A DNA stretch of 64,000 nt from Prorocentrum cordatum (taxonomy: Eukaryota; Sar; Dinophyceae; Prorocentrales; Prorocentraceae), in NCBI GenBank assembly GCA_963575745.1, contig CAUYUJ010008047.1:115660-179659 (forward strand). The letters run 5' to 3'. The notes under the pieces are model-generated. The model ran no database searches and was not told the DNA's origin. It saw nothing but the letters and a program-made list of their open reading frames with translations. Below, piece by piece: positions 53,598 through 64,000 of the stretch. Positions within the stretch are counted from its first letter, which is position 1. Each line of letters begins with the position of its first letter. The position numbers and the translations under genes are program-made.

Positions 53598-54770
53598 AAA
53601 CATGATCGACCCACAAATCCGGACAGGGATCCAGAACTGCGAGGCATGGAAACGTTTCGAAGCACCTCAATTGGGCGATGGGCAATGGCAATGCTGAAGA
53701 TATCCATAGTAGTGCTACTGTGCCAAGGGATGTGTTGTGCTGCGCTGCTCTGTACCACGCCGCACAGTGACGTGCCAAGGGACGCGCCACGGAACGTGCC
53801 AGTGGACGTGCTAGGGGTCGTGCCAGGAACGCGCCGCGCGATCTGCCAGGGGGATCGTGCCACGCCGAATGGCGTGCTTGGGGACGTGCCAGGGTACGTC
53901 ACGCCAGAACGTTGCAAGGGACGCGCCAAAAGACGCCCCACGGACGGGCCGGGTTGGACTGCGATGCGCTCTACTGCGACAAGCGTTTCGCTCGAGACAT
54001 CCTCAATAAACCCTCATGTTAGACATCCGCCTGGGCGACCTGGACACATGAAACCAAGCGTTTCGCTCGAGACGTTCTCAACACCTCCTCATGCTAGACA
54101 TCAGCCAGGGCACCCTGGACGCGTGAAAACAAGCGTTTCGCTCGAGACATCCTGCACACATCCTCATGTTAAACATCCGCCTGGGCGACCTGGACACGTG
54201 AAAACAAACGTTCCGCTCGAGACCATCTCAACACCTCCTCATGCTAGACATCCGCCTGGGCGACCTGGAGACGTGAAAACAAACGGCTCGCTCGAGACAT
54301 CCTCAACACATCTTCATGTCAGACATTTGCCTTGGAGACCTGGGCAGGTGAAAACAAACGTTTCGCTCGAGTCGTTCTTGACACCTCCTCATGCTGGACA
54401 TCCGCCTGGGCGACTTGGACACGTGAAACTAAGCGTTTCGCTCGAGACATCCTCAAGAAACCCTCATGTTAGACATCCGCCTGTGCGACCTGGACGCGTG
54501 AAAACAAGCGTATCGCTCCAAACATCCCCGACACATCCTCATGCTAGGCATCCGCCTGGGCAGCCTGTATACGTGAACGCAAACGCTTCACCTGGGCACG
54601 TGACAACAAGTATTTCACCTGAGACATCCTCTGGATTCTAGTTCCCAGGACAGGAACACTCTACAACGCAACACAAACGTTTATCTCGAGACATCCTCAA
54701 CACATTCCGCAAAACAAGCGTTCAGCTCGAGACATCCGCAACACACGAAAACCTGTACTTTACATGTGTT
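53598..54770. repeat. Higher-order repeat, copy 2 (diverged block + long 75-bp array)
   Basis: A diverged version of the block starts at about 53601 (ATGATCGACCCACAAATCCG). A short GACGTGCC array follows at 53770-53950, then the longest 75-bp array in the window (53975-54720, about nine copies). The 75-bp unit is a multiple of three, so the plus frame reads a 25-residue repeat such as HVKTSVSLETSSTHPHARHP plus PGRPG. Confidence 0.85.
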
Positions 54771-56142
54771 ATTTCGATCGGAATTTCAAACATGATCGAC
54801 CCACGAACCCGGACAGGAATATAGAAATGTAAGGCATTGCAGCATTTCAAAGACACCTGATTGGGCGACGGGCACATGCAATGCTGAATGTATCGATGAT
54901 GATGTACCTGTGCTGTGCTACGCCGTGCTGAACTGCGATGTGCCATGCCGCGATTGTGCTCTATATAGCGTTGTGGATCGAGTCCTCCCTGGCATCCGAA
55001 TCCTCACCGAACTGATCTGGAGCGTAAGCTCCAGCTGCCTGAACAGATGGTAGCTGCCCCAGAACTAATCGACAGAGGGAACATGCCAGGAGGACGCGCC
55101 GCGGAACGTCCCAAGGGACGCGCCAGGCGACGTGCCAGGGGACGTGCCATGGGGACGCACCGCGGGACTTGCCAAGGGGACGCGCTACGGAACGTGCCAA
55201 TGGACGTGCCGAGGGACGTGCCAGGGGACGCGCCGCGCGACGTGCCAGGTGGACTCGCCACGGAACGCGCCAAGGAACGTGCCAAAGTGCATAGTTGAGT
55301 GTATCGATCTTGGTGTACCGTGCCGACGGCTGTGCTGTGCTGAACTGCGATGTGCCATGCCGCGATTGTGCTCCATATAGCCTTGTAAATCGAGTCCTCC
55401 CTGGCATCCGAGTCCTCACTGAACTGATCTGGATCGTAAGCTCGAGCTGCCTGAGCAGATGGTAGCTGCCCCAGAACTACACAGAGGGAACATGCCAGGA
55501 GGACGCGCCGCGGAACGTCCCAAGGGACGCGCCAGGCGACGTGCCAGGGGACGTGCCATGGGGACGCACCGCGGGACGTGCCAAGGGGACGCGCTACGAA
55601 ACGTGCCAATGGACGTGCACCGCGCGACGTGCCAGGGGGACTCGCCACGGGACGCTCCGCGGAACGTGCCAGGCAACATGCCAGGCTGCAATGCTAAGGG
55701 TATCGATATTGATGTACCGTGCCGAGGGCTGTGATGTGCCTGGGCGACCTGGACACGTGAAAACACGCGTTTCGCTCAAGACGTTGTCAGCACATCCTCA
55801 TGCTAACATCCGCCTGGGCAACCTGGACACGTGCAAACAAGCGTCTCGCTCGAGACATCCTCAACAAATGCTCATGCTAGACATCCGCCTGGGCGACCTG
55901 GACACGTGAAAACAAGCCTCTGTTTCGAGACATCCTCAACAAATCCTCATGCTAGACATCTGTCTGGGCCACCTGGAGGCGTGAAACCAAGCGTCTCGCT
56001 CGAGACATCCTCAAGACCTGGGCACGTGAAAACAAGCAATCCACTTGAGAGATCCTCAGAAATCATGTCCCCAGGAAAAAACAATCTATAACACAAAACA
56101 AGGGTTTCGCTCGAGACATCCTCAACAAATTCTGAACCTGAT
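54771..56142. repeat. Higher-order repeat, copy 3
   Basis: Starts at about 54789 and matches copy 1 (48958-50340) in the order block, GACGTGCCA, block, GACGTGCCA, 75-bp array, with small indels. The offset is about 5.83 kb. Confidence 0.88.
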
Positions 56143-57335
56143 CGACCCACGAACCCGGAAAGGAATGTAGAACTGTAACACATGGCAGCGTTTTCAAAGA
56201 CACCTGATCGGGTGACGGGCAAATGCAATACTGAAGGTATCGATCTTGATGTACCCTGCCGAGGGCTGTGCTGTGCTGCGCCGTGCTGAATTGCGATGTG
56301 CCATGGCGCGGTTGTGCTCTATAGCGTCGTGGATCGAGTCCTCCTTTGCATCCGAGTCCTGACCGAACTGATCTGGATCTTAAGCTCGAGCTGCCTGAAC
56401 ACATAGTAGCTGCCCCAGAGCTAATGGACAGGGGAACATGCCAGGAGGACGCGCCGCGAAACGTCCCAAGGGATGCGCCAGGCGACGTGCCAGGGGACGT
56501 GCCATGGGTCGCACCGCGGGACGTGCCAAGGGGACGCGCTACGGAACGTGCCAATGGATGTGCCACGGGATGTGCCAGGGGACGCGCCTCGCGACGTGCC
56601 AGGGGGACTCGCCAAAGGACGCCCCACGGAACGTGCCAAGGAACGTGCCAAGTTGCAATGCTGAGCGTATCGACCTTGATGTACCGTGCCGAAATCAATG
56701 CTGTGCTGCGCCGTGCTGACTTGCGATGTGCCATGGCGCGACTGTGCTCTATAGCCTCGTGGATCGAGTCCTCCTTTGCATCCGAGTCCTGACAGAACTG
56801 ATCTGGATCTTAAGCTCGAGCTGCCTGAGCACATAGTAGCTGCCCCAGAGCTAATTCACGGGGGGCATGCTAGGAAGACGCGCCGCCGAAAGTTCCAAGG
56901 GACGCGCCAGGCGACGTGCCAGGGGACGCGCCATGGGGACGCACCGCGGGACGTGCCAAGGGGACGCGCTACGGAACGTGCCAATGGATGTGCACGGGAT
57001 GTGCCAGGGGACGCGCCACGCAACGTGCCAGGGGGACTCGCCAAGGGACGCCCCACGGAACGTGCCAAGGAACGTGCCAAGTTGCAAAGCTGAGTTATCC
57101 CCCCCCCCGGGGAAACCTGATGTAACCGTGCCGAAATCCAGTGCTGTGCTGCCCGTGCTGAATTGCGATGTGCCGTGCCGCGGTTGTGCTCCATGGCGTC
57201 GTGGATCGAGTCTTCCTTTGCAACCGAGTCCTGACCGAACTGATCTGGATCTTAGGCTCGAGCTGCCTGAACACATAGTAGCTGCCCCAGAGCTAATGGA
57301 CAGGGGAACATGCCAGGAGGACGCGCCGCGCCAGA
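56143..57335. repeat. Higher-order repeat, copy 4 (three blocks, no 75-bp array)
   Basis: Three successive blocks each followed by GACGTGCCA words (starting about 56143, 56668 and 57110). The last is cut off at about 57335 where unrelated 'ctcctgggct' repeats begin. Confidence 0.85.
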
Positions 57336-57550
57336 CCTGGGCCCTCCTGGGCTCTCCTGGGCTCTCCTGGAGCCTCCTGGGCCTTCCTGGGCGAAGTCAA
57401 GGTCCGAAAACACATGGGACTTGCTACATTTCTGAAATTCGGTGCCACCCCTCACGCAAGTCGGCGGGGTCAGGATCCGAAAACACAAAGGATTTGCAAC
57501 ATTTCTGAAATCCGGTGCCACCCCTCACGCAGGTCCGCGGGGTCAGGGTC
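57336..57550. repeat. CTCCTGGG words and a 75-bp duplication
   Basis: 'gggctctcctgggctctcctgg' words, then two copies of a unit with 'tccgaaaacaca', 'acatttctgaaat.cggtgcc', 'acccctcacgca' starting at about 57401 and 57476. Confidence 0.8.
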
Positions 57551-57768
57551 CAATCAGTTCCCGGCCCCCTCCAAGGGTCCAAACGCACAAGTTTTTGGAG
57601 CTGCGTCCAGCCGGGGCGACGAGGACGGCCCCCGAGGGCCAGAAAGCCTCAAGACTCGGACTCTGAAGTTCGAAGCTCGAACCTCGACGTGACCTCGGCC
57701 AGCTCCCCCCTCGGCCTGCCCCGGCGCTGCGGGGGCGGCCGCCCGAAAAACATGTCGGGAAGAAGGCG
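57551..57768. other. Short unassigned segment
   Basis: GC-rich spacer without supported feature. Confidence 0.3.
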
Positions 57769-60122
57769 CAGCTCGAATGCAGGACTTGACACGTGTCTTC
57801 CTCCTCCTCCTCCTCTTCTGCGTCCTCCTCCTCCTCCTCCCATACATCTAACAGAACTCGCCTGAACGCACGTGTTGGAGCTGGCGTCGCAGGTATCGTG
57901 TGTACCCGAGTAAACAGATGTCCCACAAGCGCAAGGCACGGTCGTCTCTGCTGCCGTACCGTCGGTAGTGCTGCATGCTGCCTCGGGCGATCCCAAGGCC
58001 CTCTCGGACCGTCTTGGAGCTCTTTGGGGGCCCTGAGGGAACTCTTTTGGGGCCGTGTGGACCTGGGAAGCCTAATCTATAGGCACATACGTAAGAACAC
58101 ACGGATTCGCTGGGGGCCTGGATTACGCTGGATCGTCGTCGTCGTCGCCGCCGCCGCCACCGCGACGTCGTCGTCGTCGCGCTGTCCTCGATCCCTCGAT
58201 CGTGTAAGCGTGGGCTCTACAGACCCCCAAGAGACCCTCCAAGAGAACCCCCGGAGACCCCCCCACGCAAGGCTCTAAGATGAGACTTTGTCGTCGTCGT
58301 CGTCGCCGCCGCCGCCACCGCGACGTCGTCGTCGTCGTCGTCGCGCTGTCCTCGATCACTCGATCGTGAAAGCGTGGGCTCTACAGACCCCCAAGAAACC
58401 CTCCAAGAGAACCCCGAGACACCCCACGCAAGGCTCTAAGATGAGACTTTGTCGTCGTCGTCGCCGCCGCCGCCACCGCGACGTCGTCGGATCGTGAAAG
58501 CGTGGGCACTACAGACCCCCAAGAGACCCTCCAAGAGAACCCCAAGACACCGCTCCACGCAAGGCTCTAAGATGAGACTTTGTCGTCGTCGTCGCCGCCG
58601 CCGCCACCGCGACGTCGTCGTCGTGGGCTCTACAGACCCCCAAGAGACCCTCCAAGACACCCCCCACGCAAGGCTCTAAGATGAGACTTTGTCGTCGTCG
58701 TCGCCGCCGCCGCCCTGTCCTCTATCCCTCGATCGTGTAAGCGTGGGCTCTACAGACCCTCAAGAGACCCTCCAAGAGAACCCCAAGAGACCCCCCCACG
58801 CAAGGCTCTAAGATGAGACTTTGTCGTCGTCGTCGTCGCCGCCGCCGCCACCGCGACGTCGTCGTCGTCGTCGCGCTGTCCTCGAGCCCTCGATCGTGTA
58901 AGCGTGGGCTCTGCAGACCCACAAGAGACCCTCCCAGAGAACCCCCGGAGACCCCCCCACGAGAGGCTCTAAGATGAGACTTTGTCGTCGTCGTCGCCGC
59001 CGCCGCCACCGCGACGTCGTTCGTCGTACGTCCGCTGTCCCTCGATCACTCGATACGTTGGAATCGTGGCTCTAACGACCCCCAGAGAACCCTCCAAAGA
59101 GAACCCCGAACACCCACGCAAGCTCTATAGATGAGACTTTGTCGTCGTCTCGCCGCCCGCCGCCACCGCGACGTCGTCGTCGTCGTCGCGCTGTCCTGGA
59201 TCACTCGATCGTGAAAGCGTGGGCTCTACAGACCCCCCAGGAGACCCTCCCAGAGAACCCCAACACACCGCTCCACGCAAGGCTCTAAGATGAGACTTTG
59301 TCGTCGTCGTCGCCGCCGCCGCCACCGCGCGTGGGCTCTACAGACCCCCAAGAGACCCTCCAAGAGACCCCCCACGCAAGGCTCTAAGATGAGACTTTGT
59401 CGTCGTCGTCGCCGCCGCCGCCCTGTCCTCGATCCCTCGATCGTGTAAGCGTGGGCTCTACAGACCCTCAAGAGACCCTCCAAGAGAACCCCAAGAGACC
59501 CCCCCACGCTAGGCTCTAAGATGAGACTTTGTCGTCGTCGTCGCCGCCGCCGCCGCCACCGCGACGTCGTCGTCGTCGTCGCGCTGTCCTCGAGCCCTCG
59601 ATCGTGTAAGCGTGGGCTCTGCAGACCCCCAAGAGACCCACCCAGAGAACCCCCGGAGACCCCCCCACGAGAGGCTCTAAGATGAGACTTTGTCGTCGTC
59701 GTCGCCGCCGCCGCCACCGCGACGTGGTCGTCATCGTCGCGCTGTCCTCGATCCCTCGATCGTGTAAGCGTGGGCTCTACAAACCGTCAAGAGACCCTCC
59801 AAGAGAACCCCAAGAGTCCCCCCCACGCAAGGCTCTAAGATGAGACTTTGTCGTCGTCGTCGTCGCCGCCGCCGCCACCGCGACGTCGTCGTCGTCGTCG
59901 CGCTGTCCGCGATCCCTCGATCGTGTAAGCGTGGGCTCTACAGACCCTCCAGAGACCCTCCAAGAGAACCCCAAGAGACCCCCCCACGCAAGGCTCTAAG
60001 ATGAGACTTTGTCGTCGTGGTGGACGCCGCCGCCACCGCGACGTCGTCGTCGTCGCGCTGTCCTCGACCCGTCGATCATGTAAGCGTGGACTCTACAAAC
60101 CGTCAAAGAGAACCCCAAGAGA

Positions 60123-60160
<38 letters not shown>

Positions 60161-60490
60161 CTCCCAGAGCCTTCGGGGCCTCTCCTTGGCCCTCCTACGG
60201 AAAATCCTGCAAAACCTCGCGAATTAGTCGAGACATCCTCGAAATTCCTGCGCGCTGGACGCGGCACGCGCGAGACATCCTCGGAATTCCTGCGCGCGAG
60301 TCTTCCTTTGCATCCAAGTCCTGACCGAACTGATCTGGATCTGAAGCTCGAGCTTCCTGAACACATAGTAGCTGCCCCAGAGCTAATTGACAGGGGACAT
60401 GCCAGGAGGACGCGCCGCGAAACGTCCCCAGGGACGCGCCAGGCGACGTGCCAAGGGACGTGCCATGGGGTCGCACCGTAGGCCGTGCCA
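57769..60490. repeat. Segmental duplication, copy 1
   Basis: 2.72 kb that is collinear with 61249-64000. It comprises CAGCTCGAATGCAGGACTTG, a CTC tract, about 280 bp of unique sequence, the 13-unit TCG/CCG array, a GTC run, and the start of a higher-order-repeat block. Confidence 0.9.
58120..60160. repeat. TCG/CCG-rich tandem array, 13 units (copy 1)
   Basis: Units of about 100-160 bp each contain AAGATGAGACTTTGTCGTCG, a (TCG)n(CCG)n run, 'cgcgacgtcgtcg', 'ctgtcctcgatc.ctcgatcgt', 'gcgtgggctctacagaccc', 'aagagaccctccaagagaac' and 'cccacgcaaggctct'. Unit starts lie near 58277, 58437, 58569, 58677, 58810, 58971, 59128, 59287, 59387, 59518, 59681, 59837 and 59998. Each unit begins with an in-frame ATG (M-R-L-C-R-R), which is a repeat by-product. 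The unit near 59015-59150 has many single-base indels. A pure GTC run ends the array. Confidence 0.95.
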
Positions 60491-60509
60491 AGGGGACGCG
60501 CTACGGGAC

Positions 60510-60879
60510 ATCCTCAAAATTCCTGCGCGCGGGACGTGGCACGCGCGAGACATCTTCCGAATTCCTGCGAGCGGGACTTGAAAACAAGCATTTCGCCTGA
60601 GACATCCTCTGAATTCTGGCCCCCCACGAGGCCCCCGCTCGAGACATCCCCAAGTTTGCAGAAACCAGCGTTTCGCTCGAGACATCCTCAACAAATTCTG
60701 AAAAACAATCGTTTCGCTCGAGACATCCGGTCAAAATTCTAAGAAATCCTGACAAAACAAACGAATTAGTCGAGACATCCTCGAAATTCCTGCGCGCGGG
60801 ACGCGGCCCGCGCGAGACATCCTTGGAATTCCCGCGAGCGGGACCCGAAAACAAGCATTTCGCCTGAGACATCCTCTGA
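60510..60879. repeat. 75-bp-family array ending at the assembly gap
   Basis: 'gagacatcctc..aattcctgcg' and 'tttcgctcgagacatcctc' words, related to the 75-bp unit but with alternative spacers ('gcgcgggacg.ggc.cgcgcgag'). Confidence 0.75.
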
Positions 60880-60979
60880 NNNNNNNNNNNNNNNNNNNNN
60901 NNNNNNNNNNNNNNNNNNNNNNNNNNNNNNNNNNNNNNNNNNNNNNNNNNNNNNNNNNNNNNNNNNNNNNNNNNNNNNN
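60880..60979. other. Assembly gap (100 N)
   Basis: Exactly 100 N, the usual placeholder for a gap of unknown size, so distances across it are not real. It falls inside a higher-order repeat. Confidence 0.99.
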
Positions 60980-61232
60980 GGCCACCTGGAGGCGTGAAAC
61001 CAAGCGTCTCGCTAGAGACATCCTCAAGACCTGGGCACGTGAAAACAAACAATCCACTTGAGAGATCCTCAGAATTCAGGTCCCCAGGAGAGGACAATCT
61101 ATAACACAAAACAAGCGTTTCGCTCGAGACATCCTCAACAAATTCTGAAAAACAAGCGTTTCGCTAGGGACATCCTCAATTTTTAATTCGCCGGCCCTAC
61201 GCGACCTCGTTATTTATCGCAGAATAATTTCG
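60980..61232. repeat. End of a higher-order repeat copy after the gap
   Basis: Matches about 50168-50430 nearly base for base, from GGCCACCTGGAGGCGTGAAA to the 'tttatcgcagaa' sequence. Confidence 0.85.
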
Positions 61233-61248
61233 CAGCTCGAATGCAGCT

Positions 61249-63634
61249 CAGCTCGAATGCAGGACTTGACACGTGTCTTCCTCCTCCTCCTCCTCCTCTT
61301 CTGCGTCCTCCTCCTCCTCCCATACATCTAACAGAACTCGCCTGAACGCACGTGTTGGAGCTGGCGTCGCAGGTAACGTGTGTACCCGAGTAAACAGATG
61401 TCCCACAAGCGCAAGGCACGGTCGTCGCTGCTGCCGTACCGTCGGTAGTGCTGCATGCTGCCTCGGGCGATCCCAAGGCCCTCTCGGACCGTCTTGGAGC
61501 TCTTTGGGGGCCCTGAGGGAACTCTTTGGGGGCCGTGTGGACCTGGGAAGCCTAATCTATAGGCACATACGTAAGAACACACGGATTCGCTGGGGGCCTG
61601 GATTACGCTGGATCGTCGTCGTCGACGCCGCCGCCGCCACCGCGACGTCGTCGTCGTCGCGCTGTCCTCGATCCCTCGATCGTGTAAGCGTGGGCTCTAC
61701 AGACCCCCAAGAGACCCTCCAAGAGAACCCCCGGAGACCCCCCCACGCAAGGCTTTAAGATGAGACTTTGTCGTCGTCGTCGCCGCCGCCGCCACCGCGA
61801 CGTCGTCGTCGTCGTCGTCGCGCTGTCCTCGATCACTCGATCGTGAAAGCGTGGGCTCTACAGACCCCCAAGAAACCCTCCAAGAGACCCCCGAGACACC
61901 CCACGCAAGGCTCTAAGATGAGACTTTGTCGTCGTCGTCGCCGCCGCCGCCACCGCGACGTCGTCGGATCGTGAAAGCGTGGGCTCTACAGACCCCCAAG
62001 AGACCCTCCAAGAGAACCCCAAGACACCGCTCCACGCAAAGCTCTAAGATGAGACTTTGTCGTCGTCGTCGCCGCCGCCGCCACCGCGACGTCGTCGTCG
62101 TGGGCTCTACAGACCCCCAAGAGACCCTCCAAGAGACCCCCCTCGCAAGGCTCTAAGATGAGACTTTGTCGTCGTCGTCGCCGCCGCCGCCCTGTCCTCG
62201 ATCCCTCGATCGTGTAAGCGTGGGCTCTACAGACCCTCAGAGACCCTCCAAGAGACCCCAAGAACCCCCCCACGCAAGGCTCTAAGATGAGACTTTGTCG
62301 TCGTCGTCGCCGCCGCCGCCGCCACCGCGACGTCGTCGTCGTCGTCGCGCTGTCCTCGAGCCCTCGATCGTGTAAGCGTGGGCTCTGCAGACCCCCAAGA
62401 GACCCTCCCAGAGACCCCCCGGAGACCCCCCCACGAGAGGCTCTAAGATGAGACTTTGTCGTCGTCGTCGTCGCCGCCGCCACCGCGACGTCGTCGTCGT
62501 CGTCGCGCTGTCCTCGATCACTCGATCGGGAAAGCGTGGGCTCTACAGACCCCCAAGAGACCCTCCAAGAGAACCCCGAGACACCCCACGCAAGGCTCTA
62601 AGATGAGACTTTGTCGTCGTCGTCGCCGCCGCCGCCACCGCGACGTCGTCGTCGTCGTCGCGCTGTCCTCGATCACTCGATCGTGAAAGCGTGGGCTCTA
62701 CAGACCCCCCAGGAGACCCTCCCAGAGAACCCCACGACACCGCTCCACGCAAGGCTCTAAGATGAGACTTTGTCGTCGTCGTCGCCGCCGCCGCCACCGC
62801 GCGTGGGCTCTACAGACCCCCAAGAGACCCTCCAAGAGACCCCCCACGCAAGGCTCTAAGATGAGACTTTGTCGTCGTCGTCGCCGCCGCCGCCCTGTCC
62901 TCGATCCCTCGATCGTGTAAGCGTGGGCTCTACAGACCCTCTAGAGACCCTCCAAGAGAACCCCAAGAGACCCCCCCACGCAAGGCTCTAAGATGAACAT
63001 TGTCCGTCGGTCAATCCGCGCCCGGCCGCCGCCCCACCGCGACGAGTCGTCTCGTCCGTTCGCGCTGTCCTCCCGGGAGCCCACGATCGTGTAAAGCTGG
63101 GCTCTGCAGACACACCCCCAAGAGACCCCCCAGAGAAACCCCCCCCCGAACCCCCCCCCACGAGAGCACTAAGAATGAGACTTTAGTCGGTCGTCGTCGC
63201 CGCCAGCCGCCACCGCGACGGTTGTCGTACAACGTCGCGACTGTCCTCGAATCCCTCGATCGTGTAAGCGTGGGCTCTACAAACCGACAAGAGAACCTCC
63301 CAAGAGAACCCAAGAGACCCCCCCCACGCAAGGCTCTAAGATGAGACTTTGGCGTCGTCGGTCGTCGCCGCCGCCGCCACCCGCGACGTCCGTCGTCCGT
63401 CGTCGCGCTGTCCTCGATCCCTCGATCGTTCTCGCGAGGCTCTACAACCCACCGAAGGCCAGCGAGACCCTCCAAGAGAACCCCAAGAGATCCCCCCACG
63501 CAAGGCTCTAAGATGAGACTTTGTCGTCGTGGTGGACGCCGCCGCCACCGCGACGTCGTCGTCGTCGCGCTGTCCTCGACCCGTCGATCATGTAAGCGTG
63601 GACTCTACAAACCGTCCAAGAGAACCCCAAGAGA

Positions 63635-63669
<35 letters not shown>

Positions 63670-64000
63670 CTCCCAGAGCCATCGGGGCCTCTCCTTGGCC
63701 CTCCTACGGAAAATCCTGCAAAACCTAGCGAATTAGTCGAGACATCCTCGAAATTCCTGCGCGCTGGACGCGGCACGCGCGAGACATCCTCGGAATTCCT
63801 GCGCGCGAGTCTTCCTTTGCATCCACGTCCTGACCGAACTGATCTGGATCTGAAGCTCGAGCTTCCTGAACACATAGTAGCTGCCCCAGAGCTAATTGAC
63901 AGGGGGACATGCCAGGAGGACGCGCCGCGAAACGTCCCCAGGGACGCGCCAGGCGACGTGCCAAGGGACGTGCCATGGGGTCGCACCGTAGGCCGAGCCA
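61249..64000. repeat. Segmental duplication, copy 2 (runs off the window)
   Basis: Collinear with 57769-60490. It starts with a short extra duplication of 'cagctcgaatg', then the CTC tract, the unique 280 bp, the array, and a higher-order-repeat block that continues past the window end. Confidence 0.9.
61605..63660. repeat. TCG/CCG-rich tandem array, 13 units (copy 2)
   Basis: Unit starts near 61757, 61914, 62046, 62154, 62285, 62447, 62602, 62758, 62858, 62990, 63171, 63337 and 63510, the same number and the same succession of long and short variants as copy 1. The units at about 62990-63470 are rich in single-base insertions and deletions. Confidence 0.95.

Noticed and set aside
52908-54641. 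577-codon plus ORF as an intact repeat-protein gene
   Set aside because: It fuses unrelated GC-rich sequence, a diverged satellite block and the 75-bp array. No promoter or homologous domain. Kept only as a repeat-frame observation.
58277-60120. Gene family of small Arg-rich proteins
   Set aside because: Each start codon is part of a tandem repeat unit with a triplet core. There is no independent evidence of expression or conservation.
1-64000. Dinoflagellate spliced-leader relics, rRNA, tRNA or snRNA genes
   Set aside because: I looked for the spliced-leader core word and conserved rRNA words and saw none. tRNA detection by eye is unreliable, so absence is not proven.

Overview
This window looks like nuclear DNA of a microalgal protist, most likely a dinoflagellate. 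There are no bacterial operons, ribosome binding sites, rRNA genes or recognisable tRNA genes. Most of the sequence is non-coding: long microsatellites, degenerate minisatellites, purine/pyrimidine tracts and decayed mobile elements. The dinoflagellate assignment is an inference. It rests on the style of the Ty1/copia polyprotein and the LINE-type reverse transcriptase, the repeat load and the high GC. No spliced-leader relic was seen.

Layout. 0-8 kb: weak exon-like ORFs near 0.8-1.3 kb, four copies of one TIR-type miniature element at 2.1-3.4 kb, and a very GC-rich block at 4.3-7.4 kb with minus-strand coding-like stretches. 8-16 kb: microsatellites, a dispersed ~155-bp repeat, an inverted repeat at 13.5-14.1 kb and a TCC tract. 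15.9-16.7 kb: a ~162-bp satellite. 17.1-17.7 kb: a possible exon. 18.9-28.3 kb: a complete-length but dead Ty1/copia retrotransposon with two LTRs, gag, protease, an extra domain, integrase, reverse transcriptase and RNase H in order. It carries five in-frame stops in the pol region, several frameshifts, a lost RT active site and a nested 159-bp TIR element. It sits in CCACC-rich simple sequence. 30-34 kb: a TTGGGGCC minisatellite and a minus-strand non-LTR (LINE) remnant with endonuclease, YADD reverse transcriptase and C-terminal pieces.

35-48 kb: a second TIR element, CA and ACAT microsatellites, GATCGAT/GTGTCCCG repeats, a duplicated ~242-bp block with mostly silent differences, a GCCTCA minisatellite and a 73-74-bp tandem repeat. 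48.4-57.3 kb: a higher-order repeat built from a ~400-bp block, GACGTGCCA repeats and a 75-bp repeat. A possible minus-strand terminal exon lies at 50.85-51.22 kb. 57.8-64 kb: two collinear copies of a 2.7-kb segment containing 13-unit TCG/CCG-rich arrays, placed on either side of a 100-N assembly gap.

No intact gene can be called with high confidence. Nothing here reads as a defence system or metabolic cluster. The best-supported biology is transposon structure (LTR and target-site features, a hAT-like miniature family with 8-bp target duplications, nested insertion) and satellite architecture. The terminal duplication may be an assembly artefact.
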